From positions 1 to 48,870 of the forward strand of contig CAZZBK010000022.1 of NCBI GenBank assembly GCA_964652155.1: a stretch of 48,870 nucleotides of DNA, read 5' to 3'. The position numbers and the translations under genes were made by a program. The notes under the pieces were generated by a model. It did no database searches and had not been told where the DNA came from. It saw nothing but the letters and a program-made list of their open reading frames with translations. This stretch comes from CAZZBK01 sp964652155 (GTDB taxonomy: Bacteria; Planctomycetota; Planctomycetia; Pirellulales; PNKZ01). The stretch's first letter is position 1. Each line of letters starts with the position of its first letter. Shown in pieces: positions 9,726 through 17,654 of the stretch.

Positions 9726-10477
9726 ATGTGATTCAAATGCGAAGTGGGATTGCAGCGTTACTGCTCATGGTGAGTGCCGCGAGTTTTGCCGACGAGCCGA
9801 AAAAAACGCCCGCTCCGTCAGTCAAACCGGCCGCGTCACTCGACGATGACTTGCTCAAAGAACTCGGTGAAGACCCAACCAAAGCCAAGAAGCCGATGCC
9901 GCCCGCTGGCGCAGCTCCCGGTGGCAAACCCACGGGCAATTCGCTCGACGATGAACTGCTCAAGGGGCTCGGCGAGCAACCCAAGTCGACGGGAGCCGAT
10001 GACGAGTCGAACCCCATTGCGGCGGTGACGAAAAAAATGCGGCAGGTGCAACAGTTGATGGAGCACGCCAAGAGCGACACCCAAACGCGCCAGCTGCAAG
10101 AAGAAATCGTCAAGCGGCTCGACGAGTTGATTAAGCAACAGCAGCAACAACAACAAAAGCCGTCGAGCAGCAGTAGCAGCAATCAACCCCAAGACCAGCA
10201 GGCTCAAGAGCGACAGAAGATGGAGCAGTCGCAGCAGGCCGGGGGTCAGAAGCCGAACGACTCGCCGGCGAAAGATAGCTCCGAGCAGCTTCGTAATCGG
10301 AAGAACGAAAAGGTCGACATGGCCAACATGCAGCAGATGCTCAAAGACGTCTGGGGGCAATTGCCTCCGCGACTTCGCGAGCAGATGTTGCAGTCGGGGG
10401 TCGAGCAATTTCTGCCCAAGTATGAGTTGCTGATTGAAGAGTATTTTAAGACGCTCGCCGAGCAAGGGAAGAAGTAG
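9722..10477 (+). CDS. Gln-rich secreted protein of unknown function
   Basis: A 251-residue protein starting in an ATGA overlap with the long coiled-coil gene. The N-terminus is a typical Sec signal peptide ending near SAASFADEP. A short segment occurs twice, SLDDDLLKELGEDP near residues 38-52 and SLDDELLKGLGEQP near 75-90, suggesting an internal duplication and a binding motif. A low-complexity stretch follows (poly-Gln then poly-Ser, KQQQQQQQKPSSSSSS). The C-terminal 50 residues look folded and conserved in style (WGQLPPRLREQMLQSG, then FLPKYELLIEEYF). I do not recognise a named family. Position and secretion suggest it works with the VWA/coiled-coil proteins. Confidence 0.8.
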   Translation: MNVIQMRSGIAALLLMVSAASFADEPKKTPAPSVKPAASLDDDLLKELGEDPTKAKKPMPPAGAAPGGKPTGNSLDDELLKGLGEQPKSTGADDESNPIAAVTKKMRQVQQLMEHAKSDTQTRQLQEEIVKRLDELIKQQQQQQQKPSSSSSSNQPQDQQAQERQKMEQSQQAGGQKPNDSPAKDSSEQLRNRKNEKVDMANMQQMLKDVWGQLPPRLREQMLQSGVEQFLPKYELLIEEYFKTLAEQGKK

Positions 10478-10511
10478 AGCAGGGGTGTGGGGCAAGGGAT
10501 GAGGTGATCGA

Positions 10512-11567
10512 ATGCAGACTTGGGTGACGCGACGAGCTTGGTTGCAGAGTACGACAGCGGGACTGTCGGCGCTCGCAGTGTCGGCGCAGGGAGCCGATCC
10601 GGCGGAGAGTCCCGAGCGCACGGCGGCTGCGATGATGACCCGCGAGGCGCAGGGGGCCATCACGCGCGGGCTGGCCTATTTGGCCCGCGAGCAGGAGGAC
10701 AGTGGTGCCTTTGGCTCGGGGGGCTATGCGAGCGACGTCGCCGTGAGTGGCTTGGCGGGAATGGCCTTTTTGGCGTCGGGGAGCACGCCCGAGCGCGGGC
10801 CTTACGCGGCCAACCTGGCCCGCTGCGTCGATTATGTCCTTAAGAACACGCAGGACAGCGGCTTCGTGCATGTGCAGGGCTCGGGCAGTCACGGGCCGAT
10901 GTATGGCCACGGTTTTGCCACGCTGTTCCTGGCTGAAGTGTACGGCATGACATTGCGCAGCGACGTGCGAGAAAAGCTTTCGGCGGCCATCAAGCTGATC
11001 GTGGGGACGCAGAACGAGGAGGGGGGCTGGCGTTATCATCCGCGCCGAGCCGACGCTGACTTGTCGGTCACGATCTGCCAGGTGATGGCCTTGCGAGCCG
11101 CGCGCAACGCGGGCTTGTTTGTGCCGCCCGACACGATCGACCGCTGCACGCGTTACGTGAAGAAGAGTCAAAACGCCGACGGCGGATTTATGTACATGCT
11201 GCAAGGGGGCGGGCAGAGCGCGTTTCCACGCTCGGCCGCGGGGGTCGTGGCGCTCTACAGCGCCGGCGTTTATGACGGCCCGGAGATCGAGCGCGGCGTC
11301 CGCTACCTGATGGACCACATGCCGGCCGGGGGCGTATTTAATCGCGAGAGCCATTACTTTTACGGTCATTACTATGCCGTGCAGGCCATGTGGCACGCCG
11401 GCGGCGAGTACTGGCGGCGTTGGTTCCCGGCGATTCGCGAAGAGTTGGTTGCACGACAGCGACCGGACGGCTCGTGGATGGACTCGATCTGCCAAGAGTA
11501 CGGCACCGCGATGGCCTGCATCATTTTGCAAGTGCCGAACAACTACCTGCCCATCTTTCAGCGATAA
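10512..11567 (+). CDS. Prenyltransferase/squalene-cyclase-fold repeat protein
   Basis: A 351-residue protein with a twin-arginine-like leader (TRRAWLQSTTAG, then a hydrophobic stretch to about residue 28). The body has the alpha/alpha-toroid repeats of the prenyltransferase/squalene oxidase-repeat family, each around 45-50 residues and marked by GGW/DGGF-type motifs: NEEGGWRYHP, QNADGGFMYM and RPDGSWMD. I see no clear catalytic DXDD cyclase motif, so enzymatic activity is doubtful; many planctomycete members of this fold are non-catalytic exported proteins. It follows the Gln-rich gene by 34 bp on the same strand, so it probably belongs to the MoxR/VWA operon. Substrate unknown. Confidence 0.85.
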   Translation: MQTWVTRRAWLQSTTAGLSALAVSAQGADPAESPERTAAAMMTREAQGAITRGLAYLAREQEDSGAFGSGGYASDVAVSGLAGMAFLASGSTPERGPYAANLARCVDYVLKNTQDSGFVHVQGSGSHGPMYGHGFATLFLAEVYGMTLRSDVREKLSAAIKLIVGTQNEEGGWRYHPRRADADLSVTICQVMALRAARNAGLFVPPDTIDRCTRYVKKSQNADGGFMYMLQGGGQSAFPRSAAGVVALYSAGVYDGPEIERGVRYLMDHMPAGGVFNRESHYFYGHYYAVQAMWHAGGEYWRRWFPAIREELVARQRPDGSWMDSICQEYGTAMACIILQVPNNYLPIFQR

Positions 11568-11581
11568 GGTCAGGAACATTC

Positions 11582-12955
11582 ATGCAACTCGGCGGTGCTG
11601 ATCTTGCTCCATTGGGTGCTTTACGTTCGTGGGCATGCCAGCGAGCATGCTCACGCAGACGTGAGCATGGCACCCGCGCGCGACCCCGACAACCAGTTGT
11701 CGGGGCTACCCAGTTACTTGCGTCCACACTTGTGTTGATGTGCTGCTTCGTCGGGCTTTGGTCCGCTTCGCTGCTCGCCGCTGAACCGCTTGTGCAGCCC
11801 CGCACCGGAGCGCCGCTGGCGGCGAAGTTCACTACGGTCGGCGACGATGGCCGAGTGGTTTTTGCTCCGCCGGGAGACAAAGCCCAGCCGATGAGCCTCA
11901 AGGCCGACGAGTTCATCACCTGGGGCGCGCCGCAAGAACTCGCTGCGCCGCGGGTCGTGGTGCTGGTCGACGGCAGCCTGATCGTGCAGCGTGTGAGCCG
12001 CGCCGCGCCGGCCAAATTGGCCATTGACGGGGAACGACTCGTGATCGATCCCTCGGCCGTCGGGCCACTCTCGATCCCGCTGGAACACGTTCGCGGCGTG
12101 ATCTGGCAGTTGCCCGGCGATCAGGGGCAGCGCGATCGGCGATTGCGGGAGCTGTTGTCGCCGCCGCAGGGGGACACCTCGGCCGCGAAAACGGATCGTA
12201 TTTGGCTGGAGAACGGCGACCAATTGCAAGGGACGATCGAGGCGCTGGGGGAGAGCGAAGCGAGCCTGAAAACGGACGCGGCGACGATCCAAGTCGAACG
12301 CGCGAAAATCTCGGCCGTGGCGTTGAATCCTTCGCTAGCCGCGACAGCTCCGCGTCCTCAGACACGTTGGCTCGTTGGTTTGGAGGGGGGCTCGCTCGTT
12401 GTGGCCGCGCGGCTGGGCGCGTCGATGAATCGGCTGACCATGACGCCGGTGTTCGCCGGGACCGACGGGGCATGGTCCTGCCCACTCGAACAGGTCGTGT
12501 TTCTGCAACCGTTCTCGCCCGGGGTGACGTATCTGTCCGACCTCCCGGCGGCCGACTACCGTCATGTCCCCTATTTGTCTCTCGGTTGGCCTTATGAGTT
12601 GGATCACAGCGTGAGCGGTGGACGCCTGCGGGCCGGCGGTCGGCTGTACGCCAAGGGAATTGGCCTGCACAGCACGTCTCGGCTGAGCTACGCGCTCGAC
12701 AGGCCCTACGAGCGTTTCGAGGCTTCGCTGGCCATCGACGACCAAACGCAGGGGAAGGGGAGCGTGACGTTTCGGGTGTTTGTCGACGGCGAGCAGCGGT
12801 TCGCCAGCGAGATCATCCGAGGCGGTCAGCCCTCCACGCCCATCTCCGTCGACATTCGCGGTGGTCGGCAGTTGAGTCTGATCGTCGATTTTGCCGATGG
12901 GGGGGACGTGCTCGATCGGGCCGACTGGCTCGACGCGCGGCTGCTGGCGAAGTAA
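11582..12955 (+). CDS. NPCBM-domain secreted protein
   Basis: About 457 residues from ATG 11582, which lies 14 bp after the previous stop with an AGGA-like site upstream. A hydrophobic export segment (QLLASTLVLMCCFVGLWSASLLAA) occurs only near residues 44-67, so the true start could be the GTG at 11732 or ATG at 11738, giving a conventional signal peptide. The stretch between these starts contains two perfect hairpins (listed separately) and has low-quality, Arg-rich coding. The C-terminal ~140 residues match the NPCBM/NEW2 carbohydrate-binding module: LGWPYELDHSV, then LYAKGIGLHSTSRLSYAL, and ending in IVDFADGGDVLDRADW. The middle is beta-rich and unassigned. It likely binds glycans outside the cell. 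Confidence 0.78.
   Translation: MQLGGADLAPLGALRSWACQRACSRRREHGTRARPRQPVVGATQLLASTLVLMCCFVGLWSASLLAAEPLVQPRTGAPLAAKFTTVGDDGRVVFAPPGDKAQPMSLKADEFITWGAPQELAAPRVVVLVDGSLIVQRVSRAAPAKLAIDGERLVIDPSAVGPLSIPLEHVRGVIWQLPGDQGQRDRRLRELLSPPQGDTSAAKTDRIWLENGDQLQGTIEALGESEASLKTDAATIQVERAKISAVALNPSLAATAPRPQTRWLVGLEGGSLVVAARLGASMNRLTMTPVFAGTDGAWSCPLEQVVFLQPFSPGVTYLSDLPAADYRHVPYLSLGWPYELDHSVSGGRLRAGGRLYAKGIGLHSTSRLSYALDRPYERFEASLAIDDQTQGKGSVTFRVFVDGEQRFASEIIRGGQPSTPISVDIRGGRQLSLIVDFADGGDVLDRADWLDARLLAK
11646..11705. repeat. Two tandem perfect hairpins at the 5' end of the NPCBM gene
   Basis: Hairpin one has 10-bp arms at 11646-11655 (CATGCTCACG) and 11660-11669 with a 4-nt loop. Hairpin two has 10-bp arms at 11684-11693 (CCCCGACAAC) and 11696-11705 with a 2-nt loop. 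Together they occupy the region between the upstream ATG 11582 and the likely signal peptide, and look like intergenic repeat units. Whether they are translated depends on which start is used. Confidence 0.75.
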
Positions 12956-13117
12956 AGCGGAGAGCCGAAAGCGGATCAGGTGTTGGGTTTTTCCCGCTTT
13001 CCGCTTTCCCGTTTCCGCTATGGTCGGCATCTCTTTTTGCTAGACTTGCCCCGTGCCGATAGGCATAATTGCGGAAGAACAGGGAGTTGTTCTTCGCAAA
13101 TAACGCTTATCGCACGC

Positions 13118-13471
13118 ATGTCTGCGCGGACTTGGGAAGGCTTGTTGAATCGCATCGATTGGCCGCTCGTAACGGGCGTGCTGATCGTGTTGTTCGTGGT
13201 GGTGTTGGCGATCTACTTTTGGCAGAAGTCCAAGGAAGAAGCCAACGACAGTTCGAGCACGCCGGGCTCTCTGATGTCCACGTTCCGCCAGATGTACGAA
13301 GACGGCGAACTGACCCAAGAAGAATATCAACGCATCAAAGACCGGCTGCGGGCTGGGCTCACGGGGGTGGCGCGATCGACGCCGCCCCTCAAGTCACCCG
13401 TTTCGGAACCACCCACCGGGGTCTCGCACGACAATCATGTCGATCGTGCCGACCCCGCGAGTGATAGCTAA
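13118..13471 (+). CDS. Small single-pass membrane protein with SHOCT-like C-terminus
   Basis: A 117-residue protein from ATG 13118. A hydrophobic helix (VTGVLIVLFVVVLAIYFW, about residues 17-34) is followed by a charged linker. A short amphipathic segment, MYEDGELTQEEYQRIKDRLR (about 55-75), resembles the SHOCT motif, a small C-terminal oligomerisation/association element. The tail is Pro/Ser-rich and probably disordered. The frame is open further upstream but with poor coding character, so the ATG next to the membrane helix is preferred. A bacterial SHOCT-like protein of this size usually has no known function. It is the last + strand gene before clpX. Confidence 0.7.
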   Translation: MSARTWEGLLNRIDWPLVTGVLIVLFVVVLAIYFWQKSKEEANDSSSTPGSLMSTFRQMYEDGELTQEEYQRIKDRLRAGLTGVARSTPPLKSPVSEPPTGVSHDNHVDRADPASDS

Positions 13472-13793
13472 ACCTTCTGCCCAGATCAGACGTACATGTA
13501 AGACAGACGATTCGTGAAATCGACTTAGGGACGAACTGCTCGAAGGATTGGAAGCCTGCTGCCGACCTTAGCGATTAGTCGCAAACGACCAACGCGAGGG
13601 GTCAGTACGGGGGACCAACAACGCGGTCAAGGATGAGCGTGGCGTGACCGATGACTGAGCGTGCTAGCAAGAGGAACATCCCTCGGGCGGGTACGCTTTG
13701 GCCACCGGTCGAGCCACTCGAGCGACACCTGGAAACCTTGGTCCGTTGCGCGGCCCCACAACTGCCCGCAGCCGACGTTGTAAAGGAGTGAGC
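13472..13793. other. 322-bp non-coding region upstream of clpX
   Basis: No convincing gene is visible. The clpX frame stays open leftward to 13698 but lacks coding character. The ribosome binding site AAGGAG at 13783-13788 sits 5 bp before the clpX ATG. The stretch probably holds the clpX promoter; I could not assign -35/-10 boxes. Confidence 0.6.
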
Positions 13794-15086
13794 ATGCCCC
13801 CGAGCAGGGATCTAACCGGCGCACGCCGGGGTGGTAGTACCACGAAAAAGAACGCCTTCTGTTCATTTTGTCGCAAGAGCTATCGCGACGTCGGCCCTCT
13901 CGTCGAGGGCCCCGGCGACGTGTACATCTGCGGCGAGTGCATCGAGCTGTGCCAGTCGATTCTGGAACAGGAGCGACGTCGCCGCGGCACGACCAAGCCG
14001 CTGTTCAATCGTATTCCCGCCCCACGCGAGATTGTGCAGCACTTGGACCAATACGTCATTGGCCAGGAGCAAGCCAAGAAGGTGCTCGCCGTCGCCGTGC
14101 ACACGCACTACAAGCGGCTCGCTCTCGGACACGAGGGTGGCGGCGACATCGAGATCGACAAGAGCAACATTCTGCTCATTGGTCCCACCGGCAGCGGCAA
14201 AACGCTGCTCGCTCGCACACTGGCCCGCATGCTCAATGTCCCCTTCGCCATTGGCGACGCGACCACGCTGACCGAGGCGGGCTACGTCGGCGAAGACGTC
14301 GAGAACCTGCTGCTCAAGCTGCTGCACGCCGCTGACTTCGACATCGAGTCGGCTCAACGCGGCATCATCTATATCGACGAAATCGACAAAATCGGCAAAA
14401 CCAGCCAGAACGTCTCGATCACCCGCGACGTCTCGGGCGAAGGTGTGCAGCAAGCGCTGCTCAAGCTGTTGGAAGGGACCGTGGCCAACGTGCCTCCGCA
14501 AGGTGGCCGCAAGCATCCTGAGCAACAGTACATCCAGATGGACACGTCGAACATTCTGTTCATCTGCGGCGGCACGTTTGTCGGCATCGACAAGATCATC
14601 AGTCGGCGGCTGGGCAAGCGCTCGATCGGTTTTAGTAACGCCAGCACGCCGCTGACCGACGACAAGAACCTGGCCGAGTTGCTCCCCAATGTCACGAGCG
14701 ACGACGTGCTCGAGTTTGGCATGATTCCCGAGTTGGTCGGCCGTCTGCCGGTGGCCTGCCCGCTCAAGCCGCTCGACACCGAGGCGCTGGTCCGCGTGCT
14801 GCACGAGCCCAAGAACGCACTGGTGCGTCAGTATCAGAAGCTCTTCGAGATGGAAGGGGCCGAGTTGCACTTCACCCCCGAGTCGCTGTTCACGATCGCC
14901 CAGCGGGCCCGTGAAAAGGACACGGGTGCCCGTGGCCTGCGGTCGATCATCGAAGGGGTGATGCTCGACGTGATGTACGAACTGCCCGACCAACCGCCGG
15001 GCCAAAAGTACGTCGTGACTCCGGACGTGGTGCGGGGCATCGAGAAACTGTTCCCCATCCAAGAAGCGAAACACAAGAGCGCGTGA
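13794..15086 (+). CDS. clpX: ATP-dependent Clp protease ATP-binding subunit ClpX
   Basis: A 430-residue AAA+ unfoldase that feeds substrates to ClpP in the cytosol. The N-terminal zinc-binding domain has the paired cysteines CSFC and CGEC (about residues 24-60). Walker A is GPTGSGKT, the pore loop GYVGED, Walker B IIYIDEIDK, the RKH loop GGRKHPEQQ, and the ClpP-docking IGF loop is present as KRSIGFSNAS. The C-terminal domain has DTGARGLRSI with the sensor-2 arginine. The ATG at 13794 is chosen because AAGGAG lies 5 bp upstream and the product then has standard length. No clpP is present in the window, so ClpP must be encoded elsewhere. A strong terminator follows. Confidence 0.97.
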   Translation: MPPSRDLTGARRGGSTTKKNAFCSFCRKSYRDVGPLVEGPGDVYICGECIELCQSILEQERRRRGTTKPLFNRIPAPREIVQHLDQYVIGQEQAKKVLAVAVHTHYKRLALGHEGGGDIEIDKSNILLIGPTGSGKTLLARTLARMLNVPFAIGDATTLTEAGYVGEDVENLLLKLLHAADFDIESAQRGIIYIDEIDKIGKTSQNVSITRDVSGEGVQQALLKLLEGTVANVPPQGGRKHPEQQYIQMDTSNILFICGGTFVGIDKIISRRLGKRSIGFSNASTPLTDDKNLAELLPNVTSDDVLEFGMIPELVGRLPVACPLKPLDTEALVRVLHEPKNALVRQYQKLFEMEGAELHFTPESLFTIAQRAREKDTGARGLRSIIEGVMLDVMYELPDQPPGQKYVVTPDVVRGIEKLFPIQEAKHKSA

Positions 15087-15143
15087 CGTTCAAGCCCGAC
15101 CGCGATTCGTTCGCCGTCGGGAGGTTAAGTCGCGCATGCTTCG

Positions 15144-15189
15144 AAACGAGCCCGGATGCGCCTTGAGCCATCCAGGGCTCGTTTTTTTA
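15144..15189 (+). terminator. Intrinsic terminator after clpX
   Basis: AAACGAGCCC plus GGATG on the left pair with CATCC plus GGGCTCG on the right, around a 10-nt loop. A run of seven T follows at 15182-15188. It lies about 60 bp after the clpX stop and just before the hemolysin III gene, so it should insulate the two. Confidence 0.88.
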
Positions 15190-15217
15190 TTCCCTCGTTC
15201 CCTTGTCGGTCGTGGTC

Positions 15218-15880
15218 ATGCCTCAGTCGAATCGCGTTGTCTCGCATCGTCACGAAGAGTTGGCCAACAGCGTCACGCACGGCATCGGGTTGGGGCTCAG
15301 CCTGGTCGGGGCAGCAGCGATCCTCATCTTGGCGGCGCGACATGGTGATCCGATCCATTTTATCGGCTGTGCCATTTATGCCTTTACGGTCGTCGCGGTC
15401 TATGCCGCTTCGACCTTGTCGCACGTGTATGAAGACACCGACTGGCGACACACCTTCCGCGCACTCGATCAGGCCTTTATCTATCTGTCGATTGTCGGCA
15501 CCTACACGCCGCTCGCGCTGACGTATCTGCACGGCGGTTGGCTCTGGGCGCTGTTTGCCCTGATGTGGGGTGTCGCGCTGTTGGGGTTTTTATCGAAAAC
15601 GATCTGGCGACATCGAGTCGAAGGGGTCTCGCTCATCGCCTATCTCGTGCTGGGCTGGCTGCCTGGCTTTGCTCTGCCGACCGCCTGGGAGCGATTTCCG
15701 GGGAGCGCCTTCGCGCTGTTCGCCTGGGGTGGCGTGAGCTACACACTGGGCATGATCTTTCTGATGTGCGATCGAAAATTCCCATTCTTTCATGCCCTCT
15801 GGCATCTGTTTGTCATCACCGGCACCGTGCTCCATTTCTTGGTCATCCTGCTCTACGTCGCCCCTGGCGTGGGCGTGTAA
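15218..15880 (+). CDS. Hemolysin III / PAQR-like integral membrane protein
   Basis: About 220 residues, seven predicted hydrophobic helices. It carries the hemolysin III/YqfA (PAQR superfamily) signatures: the N-terminal HEELANSVTHGIG, then the STLSHVYE motif with ALDQAFIYLSIVGTYTPL, and a C-terminal ALWHLFVITGTVLHF. The conserved His, Ser and Asp residues in these motifs are those proposed to bind a metal ion in PAQR-type hydrolases. Despite its name, most members are not haemolysins; a membrane-stress or lipid-related role is likely. The ATG at 15218 is preferred to a TTG 15 bp upstream. It stands alone after the clpX terminator. Confidence 0.93.
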   Translation: MPQSNRVVSHRHEELANSVTHGIGLGLSLVGAAAILILAARHGDPIHFIGCAIYAFTVVAVYAASTLSHVYEDTDWRHTFRALDQAFIYLSIVGTYTPLALTYLHGGWLWALFALMWGVALLGFLSKTIWRHRVEGVSLIAYLVLGWLPGFALPTAWERFPGSAFALFAWGGVSYTLGMIFLMCDRKFPFFHALWHLFVITGTVLHFLVILLYVAPGVGV

Positions 15881-16021
15881 CCCGTCTGAAACCACCCCTC
15901 CCTGAGGAGAGGTCGGCGAACGTGGTGAGCCAGGTGATGGAAGCCCGAGATGCGAGAGGGTTTGGTCGCCAGCTCCGATGCGATGGGCTATGATGACGTC
16001 CTCTCATACGCCCTTCAGGCA

Positions 16022-16042
16022 CCTTCTCCCGGTGGGAGAAGG
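16022..16042. repeat. Hairpin in the gap before the PQQ-propeller gene
   Basis: Nine-bp arms CCTTCTCCC (16022-16030) and GGGAGAAGG (16034-16042) with a 3-nt loop. It sits in a 252-bp gap without genes between the hemolysin III gene and the PQQ-propeller lipoprotein. No T-run follows, so an intergenic repeat is more likely than an intrinsic terminator. Confidence 0.6.
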
Positions 16043-16132
16043 CATGAGTTTTACGTTGCTCGCACCGAGATAATCGTCGATCATCCATAACCTGCTCGCC
16101 TGGCTCCTCGATCCTGTTGGAGGTTCACTCTC

Positions 16133-17536
16133 ATGTTGGTTCGTTCGTCACTCGTGCTCACGTTGACCTTCGTGCTGGGGACGTTTTTCTGGCTGGGGTG
16201 CAGCGAGCAACGGCGCGCAAGCGTCGGCGAACGTTCGCCCGATCTGGGCGCGCAAGAGCCCGCGGCGCTCGACGAGCAGGTCAAACCGGTGCCGAGTGGA
16301 AGCACTGTCAAGTTGGTGTCGCAAACCACCGCGGCGAAACAGAGTGACTGGCCCGGTTTTCGTGGCCCGACGGGCATGGGAACCAGCGAGGCGAAAGGAC
16401 TACCGGTTACCTGGAGTGACAGCGAAAACATCGCCTGGAAAGTTGAGCTGCCCGGGCCAGGAGCTTCGAGCCCGGTCGTGTTTGGCGAACGGATCTATCT
16501 CACGTGTTACACCGGCTACTTTATCCCTGGAGAGTCGGGCGGAAGTCTGGAAGAACTCAAGCGGCATCTGCTGGCGCTGAGCCGCGCGGATGGACGGGTG
16601 CTTTGGAACACAGCCATCGCCGCCAAGTTGCCCGAGGAAAGTCAGATTCGCGATCATGGCTATGCCGCCAATACACCCGCCATCGATGATGAGCGCATCT
16701 ATGCGTTTTTTGGCAAGTCGGGGGTGCTAGCCTTTGACCACGACGGCAAGCAAGTTTGGCAAGCAAACGTGGGAGAGAAGACGAACGGTTGGGGGACCTC
16801 GGCCTCGCCCGTGCTGTACAATGACTTGGTCTTCATCAACGCCAGTGTCGAAAGCTCTTCGCTGGTGGCGTTGGATCGCAAGACGGGGACCGAAAAATGG
16901 CGGGCCGGGGGCATTCGCGAGGCCTGGAACTCGCCGCTCGTCGTCACCGCTGCCTCGGGCCGAAAGGAACTGGTCATCGCAACCCAAGGCAAGGTGCTGG
17001 CCTTCGATCCCGACACGGGCAGCGAGCTCTGGTCATGCAAGACGGACATCGGTTGGTATATGGTCCCCAGCGTGGTGGCACACGAGGGTGTTGTGTACTG
17101 CCTGGGGGGCCGATCAGGCGTCGCCGCGCTGGCGGTTCGTGCCGGCGGTGATGGCGACGTCACGGCGACCCACCGCTTGTGGACCAGCATGAAAGGCTCG
17201 AATGTTTCGTCACCCGTCTACCTCGACGGTTATCTCTATTGGATGCACGAGCAACGCGGCACGGCCTATTGCGCCAAGGCCGATACCGGCGAGACGATTT
17301 ACGAACAGCGACTCGAACGTGCCGGGCAGGTGTATGCCTCGGCGCTCTTGGCCGAGGGACGGCTGTACTATCTGACCCGCGAGGGGAAAACGTTCGTATT
17401 GGCAGCGAAGCCGGAGTTCGAGCAGTTGGCTGTGAACGAGCTGCGCGATCGCAGCATCTTCAATGGCAGCCCCTCGATCGATGGCTCGCGATTGCTGATC
17501 CGCTCGGACAAATGGCTCTACTGCATCGGCAAGTGA
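16133..17536 (+). CDS. PQQ-like beta-propeller lipoprotein
   Basis: A 467-residue exported protein. The N-terminus is a lipoprotein signal peptide with lipobox LGC at residues 21-23 (FFWLGCSEQ), so it should be membrane-tethered. The body opens with DWPGFRGPTGMG, the standard start of planctomycete PQQ-like propellers. Repeated blade motifs follow, such as GRVLWNTAI, GKQVWQANV, GTEKWRAGG and GSELWSCKT. Residues for PQQ-dependent dehydrogenase catalysis are not evident, so it is probably a binding or scaffold propeller rather than an enzyme. A GGAGG site lies 10 bp before the ATG. Its leader and signal peptide resemble those of the DUF1080 gene downstream. Confidence 0.9.
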   Translation: MLVRSSLVLTLTFVLGTFFWLGCSEQRRASVGERSPDLGAQEPAALDEQVKPVPSGSTVKLVSQTTAAKQSDWPGFRGPTGMGTSEAKGLPVTWSDSENIAWKVELPGPGASSPVVFGERIYLTCYTGYFIPGESGGSLEELKRHLLALSRADGRVLWNTAIAAKLPEESQIRDHGYAANTPAIDDERIYAFFGKSGVLAFDHDGKQVWQANVGEKTNGWGTSASPVLYNDLVFINASVESSSLVALDRKTGTEKWRAGGIREAWNSPLVVTAASGRKELVIATQGKVLAFDPDTGSELWSCKTDIGWYMVPSVVAHEGVVYCLGGRSGVAALAVRAGGDGDVTATHRLWTSMKGSNVSSPVYLDGYLYWMHEQRGTAYCAKADTGETIYEQRLERAGQVYASALLAEGRLYYLTREGKTFVLAAKPEFEQLAVNELRDRSIFNGSPSIDGSRLLIRSDKWLYCIGK

Positions 17537-17654
17537 CGCACCCATCCAGGTCGCCCCGGGTCGTCGATAAACCTTGCTCTCGGCGCTGAGATCGCCGATC
17601 ATGGTGCCATACCCTGCCTCGTTACCCACCCTCGATTTAGCCGGAGTCTCGCTC

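Noticed and set aside
13863..15074. 403-codon frame opposite clpX
   Set aside because: ClpX is complete on the + strand; the antisense frame is a composition shadow.
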